Source: Sorghum bicolor (taxonomy: Eukaryota > Streptophyta > Magnoliopsida > Poales > Poaceae). From it: a stretch of 64,000 nt of DNA. A program made the translations under genes and the position numbers. Positions 36,342 through 48,508 of the stretch are shown here, in pieces; positions within the stretch are counted from its first letter, which is position 1; each line of letters opens with the position of its first letter. The stretch spans positions 11,539,144-11,603,143 of the forward strand of contig NC_012878.2 of the NCBI RefSeq assembly GCF_000003195.3, read 5' to 3'. Below the pieces are notes generated by a model, which was given only the letters and a program-made list of their open reading frames with translations, made no database searches and had not been told where the DNA came from.

Positions 36342-37951
36342 TGTTGATGGTCCTTAAGTATCAAATTTAATTAACAAATAAACAAAGAAAAGGATCCAAA
36401 TGAAATCAACATCTAGACTTAAGGTTTTATCTGACAGAATTCCACGAGTTTTGGTGTTTGTCTATTTTTGCAGGGGGTTATCAGGGAATATGGAAGAAAG
36501 GCCCACATGTCGGGATTACATAGAGATATCAATGTGCCGCGCAATTATCTAACATCTAGAAGACTCCAGAAGCCACGGGAAGGAAGCGGAGGCCGAACGG
36601 GGCCAGGCACTGGGCGCCCGCCCCCTGTTGGAGTCCAAACAGGAATCTCTCTCGGGAAAGATCTCCACCGACCTAAAGGATCAAGGATAACCGTTCAATC
36701 AATGTCGGTTTGATCCAACGGCCCATATTCACTTGAAGGGACTATAAAACCAGACCCCTTGGCCCCTGGAGGAGAGAGCCTCTCAACCCTAATTCATTAT
36801 TCTCAAGGGAGAAGAAGCCCCTGATCAATATTAGAGCCACCACATCAATTAGACATCTAGATTAGCATAGCTACACAGAATTAGAACTAGAAGGAGTCAA
36901 TCTTCGATTGGTTTCCGGATCTGTCAAGAGGATTCTTGGTAATTCTCTAATTGTGCTTCTAATTGTTCTTCTAATTATCTTTGTTCTTCAATATTATGAA
37001 TATGACTTTGTTCTACTTCAATATATTGCTTATGACTTTGCTCAACTTGCTTATATTCAAGATTATATTTTTCTTAGTTTATCATAGTTATATACTTGGC
37101 TTAGTTAGATTGGATCTATATACATGTTTAGGATCGTATAGCGTTTATCCATCGGATCCATGGGTAAATGATAGATATTGTGTAGGCGTGGTGCCTATAT
37201 CGTATTTATCTGCGATTGTACCCAATATGCCACATCGCGGGGTAGTTCGTGATAGTGACAGCTTCATTGATTCTTATATGGTCCCCCTCTCGTGTATTGG
37301 GCTAGCAGAGCAACATTATTACAGGGGAGTGATTGCTATGTTTCTCATTACCTTGCTAATATCACTATGCATGGGCGTAGTCTTGTCTTGCAATGATTGC
37401 TAAGTATCCTTGCACTAACTATGATAATGCTAGACTATATAGTTGAGAATAACTTAGGAAATATTCTTGTAGTTTGTTCTAATACCATGCTAATAACTTT
37501 CTAGAATATCTAATTGAGGTGCTTATCATATTTATTATGTGGTTAGTCATGCTGATCAGATTAATTATCTTTGTCACTATTCATTACTTCATATATCTTT
37601 TATGTGACACTATTCTCAATTATACATGCAATGATAGATACTCAATCTCATATTCTATTCTGTAATCAATATTGATTACTAATCCCTTCCCGGTGGTAAA
37701 AATATAAATAACGATACCTGGAATACTTCCCGGTTAAAATGCTACATCGGTATTAATCTGTGCGCTTGCAGATCTCATTCGTTATTTATTTAGAAGAGCA
37801 ATTGCATATTTCAATACCGCGTCTCTCATGTCATGCTAGGGATGACAACTTGGCTTAAGTGGTATGAGGGATAGGTTTAGCATTTTTGGCACCGTTACTA
37901 GAATTAGAAAACTAAGTCTACTTTTGGTAATGTTGTTAAGAATACCCAACA
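36342..37951 (+). repeat. E3 LTR b (shared middle LTR)
   Basis: Starts TGTTGATGGT and ends ATACCCAACA. Compared with LTR a it lacks one 21-base GC-rich unit near 36615 and about 30 bases near 37610. It serves as the 3' LTR of the first unit and the 5' LTR of the second. Confidence 0.9.
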
Positions 37952-39746
37952 CATATCACAAGCCACAGGTCTTGTGGACAAGATGGCGTCCAATCAAGGC
38001 TGGAATGAAGAGAGGACCCAGACACGCAAGAGAGGTGGAGGTATGCATCAGCTCAAGGAGGTAGACATGTTGTCTGCAAAGCTAGACCTGCTCATGAAGA
38101 AGCTCGATGATAGAGCTGGAGATAAGAAAGAAGTTATGCACATCTACGACTCTCACATGACTTGTGAGGAGTGTGGAGATACTGGACACTCAGGCAATTA
38201 CTGCCCTGAGATGCTTGAGGATGTGAACTACATCAACAATAACAACAACAACTACTACAACCGTCCTCAACAAAATCAAGGTTGGATTCAACAGAGGCCT
38301 AACTACTCAGGTAATTATCAAGGTAACAATTCTTACAACAATAATAATAATTTTCCACCTCTGAGAGAGTTAGTGTCTAATCAAGGAAAGCTAATGGATA
38401 ACTTATCTAAGAAATTGGCATCTAATGATAAAATGCTAGAAAATATAAATAATAGAATGGATAATTTCTCTACTACCATCAAGAATCAAATTAGCTTTAA
38501 TAAAATGATTGAATCTCAGTTAAATCAAATAGTTGCTGTTGTTCCTGCTACTAACCCCGGTATACCATCACAACCGTAAGGATTAGAATCTGCAAATCTT
38601 GTAGACATGTTTGATGCAGGTAATTGGACTAACCCCATCACTGAAGTTACTACTGACCTTCTGCCGGTCAAGAGAGGTGATCCAGGACGCCCCGTCATCC
38701 CGATCGCCATTGGCATGGTGGACGTCCCAGAAGCACTCTGCGACTTTGGCTCTAGTGTCAACATTATACCCAGGGTACTCTATGAAAAATTCTTTACATA
38801 TCCTTTATTAGAAACAACCATGTGTTTGCAGTTTGCAGATCAGGCATTAAGTTTTCCAAAAGGAATATTAAAGAATCTTTGTGTCCGAGTTGGTACCTTA
38901 TATGCCCTAGCAGACTTCATGGTGATAGAGACCGGTAATGATGAGAGAGCACCCATTATCTTAGGGGGGGCATTCTTGAACACCGCGGGAGCAGTCATCT
39001 ACGCTAGTGCTGCCAAGATCAGTTTCTACATCAAAGGGAGGAAGGAGACATTTTTCTTCAAGAACAAGACTACACAAATTCCAGATCAATCTAGACGTGA
39101 ATCAAGGAAGAGGACCAACAGGAAGAACAGGAACAAGCAAGTGTGGACCGAGTCAGCTAAGATGGTCACTGCAGTTCATGGAGGTCAAGATCATCAACTT
39201 AAGTCACCGTGTCTGACCAAGAAGGATGACCGAGGAATGCCAAGCATCTATTGCTCCATAAATGGATATAACTTCTACAAGACGACTTGCGACACCGGAT
39301 CACGCGTCAACATAATGGCCGCAGTCGCCTATCGGCTCTTGTTCGGAACCATGCCCCTAAAACCAACATATATTCAGCTCCAGATGGCAGATCAAACATT
39401 TCGAGAAGTTAAAGGAACAGTAACTGATGTCCCAGTCAAAATAGACGATCATTTTGTCTACACAGACTTTCAGGTTATTGACATGGGAGAAGACGAGTAC
39501 GATCCACCCATCATCCTTGGAAGACCGTTCCTCAGCACCGTTAAAGCAATCATCTACATTGGAACTAGAGAAGTCCATATGCACTTCCCCTCAGAGAAGG
39601 TACGTCGCTATTTTACTGACCCTAACTATATCGTTGAAGACTCTAAGCAGGTCAGGAAACGACACAACCGCAACCAGAGGAGGCAAATCATCAAGGACGG
39701 ATGGGCAGACTATGAAGGAGAAGTAGTAAGGTCAGAAGACATATAG
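37952..39746 (+). pseudogene. E3 internal 2: 5'-deleted gag with duplicated protease
   Basis: The sequence starts at CATATCACAAG, equivalent to 19131 in internal 1, right after the last base of LTR b. Primer site, leader and about 240 gag codons are therefore missing. The frame keeps the zinc knuckle CEECGDTGHSGNYC (near 38165) and has one stop at 38577-38579. It is then open from 38607 to 39746 (379 codons). In that part the first protease-like domain has Asp46 in CDFGSS and the motif IILGGAFLNT (117-126), where the usual Arg is Gly. The second has Asp229 in CDTGSR and IILGRPFLST (302-311). Spacing between the two catalytic Asp residues is 183. The region lacks polymerase genes. Confidence 0.86.
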
Positions 39747-42056
39747 TTTAAACAGAGCTATCCTGAGGAGACCGTAGCACCGAGTCAGGTGTGGAGAGAA
39801 AAGATAACTATACATGAAGAGGAGGCGCTGCCGGAATTACCGACTACGTCACCCAACGAATCCCAGGATAATTGAAGAAAACGGAGAGTCCCGTTCGGAG
39901 GACTTAAAAACACCAAACGTCTTGCCAAGAGGTAGACTTGGTAGTTATCCTTTCCCTTTCAATTATTTAAAATAGTTTGCTTAGTTAATTATGTTCATAC
40001 TATCCTATAAAGAAAATAAAAATGTTAAAACAGTAAGCCCCATGTGAGTATACGAGTGGCATGAAACCCATAAGTACATTCACTGTGGTGGCATAAAAAT
40101 AAAATAAATATTTCTTTTCTGCTTTATAAAATGAAAATATAAAAATAGAGAGTAACATCTATTAAGGAGTCTCAACATGATAAAGGCTAGATATTTATGC
40201 TAACACTTAATCAGTTCCACAAAGCTTTGTTGTCTATTTGGGCTCCATAGAAATCAAGAATCAAGAAGACTAGCAGACGGAGGACATTCTAATCGCTGTC
40301 AGAATGCTGCTGACTTTCAAATACACCTCTGCCACCTGCTAGCTACATCAAAGGAAATTACGTCAAAATTCATCTTGGGGGAGAGCACAAGCATTTATCT
40401 CGATAAGTATTTCTATCTATCTTTATACTTATATTATATTAGAATATAAATATACATAAACCAGGAAAAACCTAATAAAGATTTTGTGCCTATATAGATA
40501 TATATATCTTTTGCTTAGTGTGTTTAATAAATAAATAAAGTGGCTATGCTAAACTGGATTCTAATAAATAAAACTCTAGCATAGATATGATGAATAGTTG
40601 CTCTGCCTTAATTGCAAATTTGAAGTTCTCTCTCAAGTTTAGACATAACTGTTATAATTTAAAGCTTGCTATAAACCTGAACTTGTGGGATGAAAACTTG
40701 ATCTGAAGTCTAAGTTGTTAACGAATACGATATGGGAAGGTTGAGCTGCTGTTTATGTGTTCCTAGAGATGCTAGAATTCTGGAGAATTTTATCTTTAAA
40801 AAAATCTTTAAAATATTAAATGATGAGTTCCTGTATGATGATAGTTTAAATTCCTACCACAGCCATATATACATGTTTGCTAGACTTTGAGCCACACATT
40901 TACTTTTTACTGCTTATGAGCATTGAGTGTGGTCAAGCTGTGTAGACACCTAGGAGCTTGTCATGTGGTTAAATCAAGATTCACTTGCACGTTCACTCAT
41001 ACATGCTACTTCTACTCCGGAAGTACCATCCACATATATCCACCCATTTCCATCTCCAGAACCACCCAAAAATATTCTACTCCTAATCCGGGAGAGAATA
41101 GCCAAAAACATTTCTGTTTTTCCCCTGTGAAATAAATGCTCAAGTTATCTTGTTACTACCACTTGCTATATTATCTCAAGAGATGAGTGCTCTAATAAAA
41201 AAAAAGAAGAGAGAAAAAAAGATACGAGGAAATAAAAAGGGGCAAGTTCCCGGAACCTCGAAAGAAAAGAAAAAAAGTGAGACGAGAGGTAAAAATGGAC
41301 AAGTGTCCGATAGTAGAATTAGGGGTACAAAATACCCACCTGAGAGGAAAGAAAAAGAAAATATAGAGCATCTCATTCTCCTCACAAAATTTCAAAAAGC
41401 AAGGAAGGTATGTATCCCCTCAAAGAGCAAAAGTAGAATTAGGCTTTCACCATTGTTATCATTATCATCACCATACACCATTCATTCGCCACACATGCAC
41501 ATCTTGATTTGATTTATTGATTTGTTTCTTTAGATCCATGGTTTGACTATGCAATAAATGTCTTGTAAGTATGTATATTTTATCTCCCACCTATGAGCTC
41601 CAGATATTAAAGCCTTATTAGAGTAGGGTGAGAGAGAAGACAATGTCACTATGCCTTATACCATAAATACCACATATCTTGAGAGAAGGCATATACCATC
41701 ACTGTCTTGGTAAGGATCCAGAAATACCACAAAAGAGAGATTTGAGAGAGTCATACAAGGAATCTCTGAATTTTATTTGAAAATCTGCAAAAACTCTAGA
41801 GCTATAGCTGATCAAGAATAAGAGACATGGCACTTGACTAGACTGTTCTATCTTTTAACTACTCAAGACAGAAGTGACGGTTACAAGTCCTATGGTGAAA
41901 GGTAAAGTAAGTAAGTTTTAAGTCTTGACAGTTTACTATAACTCAGAGATGAGATTTTATTTAAAGAGCATGTGTACCGTCAATTTTTAAGAGTATTGCA
42001 GCAACTTCTAATCTATCTTTGCTTAGGGACGAGCAAGAGGTAAGCTTGGGGGAGTT
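39747..42056 (+). other. E3 internal 2, non-coding 3' region and polypurine tract
   Basis: AT-rich and non-coding. It holds TCTTGGGGGAGAG (40373-40385), a polypurine-like site, and ends AAGCTTGGGGGAGTT before LTR c. Bases 40872-41253 are the part missing from internal 1 at the L insertion. A Lys-rich frame at 41150-41512 is the product of AAAGAAAAG-rich sequence and not accepted as a gene. Confidence 0.8.
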
Positions 42057-43507
42057 TGTTGACGGTCCTTAAGTATCAAATTTAATTAACAAATAAACAA
42101 AGAAAAGGATCCAAATGAAATCAACATCTAGACTTAGGGTTTTATCTGACAGAATTCCACGAGTTTTGGTGTTTGTCTATTTTTGCAGGGGGTTATCAGC
42201 AAATACAGAAGAAAGGCCCACACGTCGGGATTACATAGAGATATCAACGTGCCACGCAATTATCTTACATCTAGAAGACTCCAGAAGCCACGGGAAGGAA
42301 GCGGAGGCCGAACGGGGCCAGGCACTGGGCGCCCGCCCAGATGCCCTGGGCGCCCGCCCCCTGTTGGAGTCCAAACAGGACTCTCTTTCGGGATCAATCT
42401 CCACCGACCTAAAGGATCAAGGATAAGCGTTCAATTAATGTCGGTTTGATCCAACGGCCCATATTCACTTGAAGGGACTATAAAACCAGACCCCCTGGCC
42501 CCTGGAGGAGAGAGCCTCTCAACCCTAATTCATTATTCTCAAGGGAGAAGAAGCCCCTGATCAAGCCTAGAGCCACCACATCAATTAGACATCTAGATTA
42601 GCATAGCTACATAGGATTAGAACAAGAAGGAGTCAATCTTCAATTGGTTTCCGGATCTGTCAAGAGGATTCTTGGTAATTCTCTAATTGTGCTTCTAATT
42701 GTTCTTCTAATTATCTTTGTTCTTCAATATTGTGAATATGACTTTGTTCTACTTCAATATATTGCTTATGACTTTGCTCTACTTGCTTATATTCAAGATT
42801 ATATTGTTCTTAGTTTATCATAGTTATGTACTTGGTTTAGTTAGATTGGATCTATATACATGTTTAGGATCGTATAGCGTTTATCCATCGGATCTACGGG
42901 TAAATGATAGGTATTATGTAGGCGTGGTGCTTATACCGTATTTATCTGCGATTGTACCCAATATGCCAGATCGTGGGGTAGTTCATGATAGTGACAGTTT
43001 CATTGATTCTTATATAGTCCCCCTCTCGTGTATTGGGCTGGCAGAGCAACATTATTATAGGGGAGTGATTGCTATGTTTCTCATTTACCTTGCTAATATC
43101 ACTATTCATTACTTCATATATCTTTTATGTGACACTTATCCCTGTATGAAAGAGTTAGATAAATGTTCTCAATTATACATGCAATGATAGATACTCAATC
43201 TCATATTCTATTCTGTAATCAATATTGATGATTGCTAATCCCTTCCCAGTGGTAAAAATATAAATAACGATACCTGGAATACTTCCCGGTTAAAATGCTA
43301 CATCGGTATTAATCTGTGCGCTTGCAGATCCCATTCATTATTTATTTAGAAGAGCAATTGCATATTTCAATACCGCGTCTCTCATGTCATGCTAGGGATG
43401 ACAACTTGGCTTAAGTGGTATGAGGGATAGGTTTGGCATTTTTGGCACTGTTACTAGAATTAGAAAACTAAGTCTACTTTTGGTAATGATGTTAAGAATA
43501 CCCAACA
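42057..43507 (+). repeat. E3 LTR c
   Basis: 1451 bp. Compared with LTR a it lacks about 210 bases near 43104, between two copies of ATCACTAT. It ends ACCCAACA, followed by the target copy ATGAT (43508-43512). Confidence 0.9.
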
Positions 43508-44297
43508 ATGATGTATAGAGAAGACTTCAACTGCACCCTCATTCTAACCTTCGTAAGGATGATCTACTATTCTGTTGGGGAGGCTCACGGAATCTAGACA
43601 CCACAGAGGATGTTCGACCCGCACCTATAAACCCTATCGATCCTGCTAACGGGATTATGGGCTACAAAGGTAACTCGGAAATGTCACGTTCCTCGCTACT
43701 ACCACGGTCCGGCTAGACAGGGGATATCTATGAGTATCCTAGCCCAAACACCATGTTTACACTAGAGATGATTACTCTAAACTCTACACGAAGAGATCAA
43801 AGTAAACTCATAAACCAAAGAACAATAAAGCAAAGAACTTACTAGAATTTAGAAGTCGAAATACTGAAGAATCCTAGGAGCAAGCCTCGGGTTAAGAGAC
43901 TTGATCCCACATGTACGACCTCAGAGTAGACACCGACAGGACGGGCTTCCTCCGATCTACACCTCCACTCTATCTCTCGCAATCTAGTAGAACTAATTCT
44001 ACTCTCACATTGGATGCTAAGCCCTATAAGGTTGGAACTCTAAAGGAACCTCTCTCTCTCTCTGAATCCTCTCTGGAAAATATGCTAATGAATAATGGGG
44101 ATTGATTTCTCTAGGGGCCAGGGGCCTTGCTTATATAGCCCTCTCAAATGAATCTGGGCCGTCGGATCAAACCGACCTTGATTGAACGGTTTTCGTTGAT
44201 CCTCAAAGGCGGTGGAGCATAATCCGTGAGACTCATGCTGATTGGCCAGCAGTGGAGGGCGGGCGCCTAGGGGGGTTGGGCGGGCACCCTGCCTGTG
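43508..44297 (-). repeat. E2 3' LTR, inner piece
   Basis: Matches 48693-49482 of the 5' LTR. A minus-strand TATA (TTATATAGCC at 44131-44140 on the plus strand) is kept. At 44297 the LTR is fused to integrase sequence, so its first ~250 bases are gone. Confidence 0.88.
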
Positions 44298-47200
44298 GAT
44301 CTTCGAGTTGTGATATGCTTTCTCCCACCATTCTTCCAATTCTGATAGTTGTATTCTTCTATGATCTCCAGCGACATCTAGGTCCATATTCCATCTCCTT
44401 ATGGCCCAGTGTGCTTTGAACTCTAGTTCAACAGGTAGGTGGCAAGTCTTCCCGTACACCAACTGGAATGGGGACATTCCAATTGGGGTCTTGTATGCTG
44501 TCCGATACGCCCAGAGTGCATCAGGTAACTTGTCCTTCCATGTCGTTCGCATCTCATTGACTGTCTTCTAAAGAATATTCTTGATTTGCTTGTTGGAAGT
44601 CTCTGCTTGGCCACTTGTCTGGGGATGATAGGGGGTACCGATGTTGTGATGGATTCCATGTTTTGATAGATAGTGCTCAAAGCATTTGTCGATGAAGTTT
44701 GTTCCTCCATCACTAATCACTACTCTGGGGACTCCAAATCTTGGAAATATAATTTCTTCAAACATCCTCTTTGAACTGATGTTGTTGGCGTGTTTGCAAG
44801 GTAGTGCCTCCACCCACTTGGAGACGTAGTCAACTACCACCAAGATGAACTCACACTTCTTTGATGGGGGAAATGGACCCATGTAGTCTATTCCCCAGAC
44901 ATCAAAGAGCTCAGTCTGAAGGTTGTTGGTGAGTGGCATGGCATCTCTTATGTTTATGTTTCCGTGCCTTTGACATGGCCCACAACTTCTGATATATTGC
45001 TTCGTGTCTTCATACATTGTAGGCCAGTAGAATCCACACTGCCAGATCTTTAAATGTGTACGGAATGCTCCATAATGACCTCCATATGGTGATGAATGAC
45101 ATTTGTTGATGATCTTCCATCCTTCCTCGATGGTCACACATCTCCTGAGTAAGCCATTAGAGCATACTCGGAAGAGGTATGGCTCATCCCATATATGTGA
45201 ACGACTTTCTTGAATAAGCTTCTTGTTCGCTCCTGGTGGTATATACCCTGAAACCATAAAATTAACAATATCTACATATCAGGGGTCAGACCTGTTAATC
45301 CCGTAGAGCATGTCGTCCCGGAGTGAATCATTAATGGGGGTTTCCTGTGGATTCTTAAAATGCATTCTAGACAAGTGATCAGCAACAGAATTTTCTACTC
45401 CTTTTTTATCTTTTATTTCTATGTCAAATTCTTGAAGTAATAAGATCCATCTAATTAGGCCAGGTTTAGCATCTTTTTTAGTGAGCAGATATTTTAGTGC
45501 AGCATGATCAGTATAAACAATTATTTTAGCTCCAACTAAATAAGATCTAAATTTATCAATGGCAAAGACAACGGTCAGAAGCTCTTTTTCAGTGGTTGCA
45601 TAATTAAATTGAGCTCGTGTCAAAGTTTTACTGGCATAAGCAATTGCATGATGCTTCTTATCTTTAGTTTGTCCCAAAACTGCCCCCACAGCATAATCAC
45701 TAGCATCACACATAATTTCGAAAGGCAACGACCAATCAGGGGGTTGAATGATTGGTGCACACATGAGTGCATTCTTTAATAAATGGAAAGATGTTAGGCA
45801 TGCATCATCAAATTCGAAAGGAGCATCCTTGGCTAGCAAAAGAGTAAGTGGTCTAGCAATAAATGAAAAATCTTTTATGAATCTGCGATAAAAACCAGCA
45901 TGGCCAAGAAAGCTTCGAATTCCTTTTATATTCACAGGTGGAGGTAGTTGTTCAATTACTTTGATTTTAGCTTTGTCTACCTCAATACCTCTTTCAGACA
46001 CTAGGTGTCCCAGCACTATTCCTTCCCTAACCATAAAATGACATTTTTCCCAATTAAGGACTAAGTGCTTTTCTTGACATCTTTGCAAAACCTTGTCTAA
46101 GTTTTCAAGACAACTATCAAAAGTTTTTCCATATACAGAGAAATCATCCATGAAAACTTCCATAATCACTTCAATCATATCAGAAAATATAGACATCATG
46201 CATCTTTGAAAAGAAGCTGGTGCATTACATAACCCAAAAGACATTCTACGATAAGCATAAGTTCCGTATGGGCATGTAAAAGTGGTTTTGCTTTGATCAT
46301 CGGGATTGATCGGGATCTGGTGATACCCTGAATATCCATCTAAGAAACAGAAGAACGAATGGTTCGCTAATCGCTCAAGCATCTCATCTATGAAAGGTAA
46401 AGAAAAATGATCCTTTTTTGTGGCTTTTTTCAGTTTCCTATAGTCTATGCACATCCGCCACCCTGTGATGGTGCGTTGTGGAATTAGCTCGTTCTTTTCA
46501 TTCGTAACGACAGTCATGCCTCCCTTTTTAGGCACAACTTGAACTGGGCTCACCCACTCACTGTGCGGCACAGGGTATATAATCCCTGCATGCAGCAACT
46601 TTATAACTTCCTTTTTAACTACCTCTCTCATCGCATTGTTAAGTCTACGTTGGGGCTCTCGAGAAGGTGAAACAGAAGGATCTGTCGGAATACGATAGGT
46701 ACAAATCATAGGACTGATTCCTGTAAGATCTTGGAGTGAGTACCCGAATACTGAGTGATGTTTCTCAAGAATGATTATCAATCGCAGAGTTTGCTCCTGA
46801 GTGAGTTTATCACTAATGATCATAGGAAACTCTGGATTATTATTTAGGAAAGCATAGGTAAGACCAGGTGGTAAAGCTTTAAGCTCTATGGGAGGTCTAG
46901 GTGTTTCTACAAACTCGTCTAAGGGTTCAGATTCAGAAGGTTTGGCCTCTTCTTCTGTGAAGAAAGGAGCTTCTTCTTCTAAGTCTGGTTCATTTAAATG
47001 CTCTAGAGATGCAGCCTTTACCTCCTCCATAGGATCGGGCAAAAGGTATGACTCGGTCTTATTATTTAAGGAGTGAGAAATCGTTATTGGCAATTTAAAA
47101 TCTTTTCCAAAAGAAATGTGTAGCTTTCCAATTTGACCTTCATAAAGGAGTCTTCTAAAAGGTTGTCCTATCAACAGGTCGAAATCCCATGTATCAAAGA

Positions 47201-48388
47201 TATAGAAGTTCAAATGAACCATGGAGCCTTCTACCATAAAGGGTAGGACATTAATAATTCCAAGACTGGGGACTAATCATCCCAAAGATTCCTTTATGAC
47301 CTTTGTTGTGGGGGTTAAGACCAGTTTTTTAAATTATTTAAGTGCAAAAGATTCAGACATGATGTTGATCCCCACAATAGGATTATAGAGAGCATCAAAT
47401 TGATCAGAATCATAAGCACAGCGTATAGTTATAGGAGGTGTGTCCAAACGGATCACATCAAAGGAAAGCTCTAACTCTTCCAACCATTTGCTACTCATGA
47501 CTGAGATAAGCTCTCTTGATTGATGTTCACTTGGCAAACAAATGCTAAAATGGCCGTTTTGGGGTCTGTCTATAGAATGGTAGTTTGAAATGTTTCCAAA
47601 ATCGGCGAAAAGATCAGATTCTATATCCAGCATGAAATCAAGTGGTGGAATTTCTTCCTTTTGTGGCTCAGAACTTGGGATAGCTAAAGTAGATGGAGAA
47701 TTTGGAACAGTTTCTACTTCAGCTTCGTGGGTTTCATCATGAAGGGTATTATCCATCTCAGCTTCTAGGATTCTATCTAGGATCGCTCTAGCGTCATCAG
47801 TAGGGATGCGAAAGAAAGAACCTCTAGACATTGTATGTAGCATTTGTTTTTGATCTTTCTGAAGACCTCAAAAATGTGAAATAAAAGAACAGGGTCTTCA
47901 AGATTAAGTTTTGGACCAGATTCTAAAAGGTCAGAAAAACGTTTCCAGGATTCTCCCAAAGTTTCATTATCTTTTTGTTTAAAAGATAGGGCTTCGAGTC
48001 CAAGGTCGCCGATATGGCTGAGGGAATAAAAATCTAGACAAAAGTTGGCTCCTAAAACTCCCCATTCACCTCGTTGTTGACTTACCTTCTAACAATACCA
48101 TCGTATAGCTTCTCCCCTTAAAGAAAAAGGAAAAAGCTTCCAATGCAAAGTTTTATCAGGAATTCCTTCAATGTGAAGACAATCACATGTTTGCTCAAAA
48201 TCTCTAATATGAAGGTAAGGGTTTTTGTCTTCCTGTCCTGAAAAAGATAGGTTTTGAATCATGGCAATCAACCTGGAACTTAACCTATACTGGGATGTTT
48301 GGATAGGCTGTGATGACTCCCATGGTAAAAGGTCAGTTATTGAGGGTGTTGCAGATTCATGGATCGATTTAGAATTTTAGTTTTCCAT
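44298..48388 (-). pseudogene. E2 gag-pol polyprotein (Athila/Tat-type), several lesions
   Basis: Read on the minus strand, gag starts at 48388 and contains HIRDFEQTCDCLHIEGIPD near 48205. The protease-like region is near 47380, where NPIVGINIMS stands at the catalytic site without a DTG/DSG triad; FDLLIGQPF near 47178 is its second motif. Reverse transcriptase follows ([31 protein letters not shown], and the catalytic FMDDFSVYG near 46145). RNase H comes next ([38 protein letters not shown]). Integrase has the H-H-C-C region ending CGPCQRHG, the core D in WGIDYMGPF, the D in VISDGGTNF, and the E in SGQAETSN. Lesions are a stop at codon 4, a stop at 48089, a frameshift near 47870, two stops between 47237 and 47334, and single stops at 45276 and 44565. 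The frame ends in the LTR after a deletion. Confidence 0.92.
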
Positions 48389-48483
48389 AAGATAAAAATA
48401 AAGCAAAAATGTAAGTAAAAGGATAAAAGTATAGATACAAGCTAGTCGTAAGACTCAAGGTTATCTCAGCAAACCATCTTTCT

Positions 48484-48500
48484 CCACGGCAACGGCGCCA
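48484..48500 (-). other. E2 primer binding site
   Basis: Minus-strand TGGCGCCGTTGCCGTGG, 8 bases after the end of the 5' LTR. It is the classical Athila/Tat site. Confidence 0.88.
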
Positions 48501-48508
48501 GAAATGCT

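Larger units (their letters stand above)
16581..43507 (+). mobile_element. E3: tandem array of a gag-protease-only element (LTR-int-LTR-int-LTR)
   Basis: It begins TGTTGACGGT at 16581 and ends ACCCAACA at 43507. Target copies are GTGAT (16576-16580) and ATGAT (43508-43512). The array has LTR a (16581-18243), internal 1 (18244-36341, carrying the L insertion), LTR b (36342-37951), internal 2 (37952-42056) and LTR c (42057-43507). Both internals code only for gag and two protease-like domains. The single outer target duplication and the shared middle LTR point to unequal recombination after one insertion, or to insertion of a preformed tandem. Confidence 0.88.

Noticed and set aside
41150..41512. 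Lys-rich 120-codon frame in E3 internal 2
   Set aside because: AAAGAAAAG-type low-complexity sequence in a non-coding 3' region; the corresponding part of internal 1 does not keep the frame.
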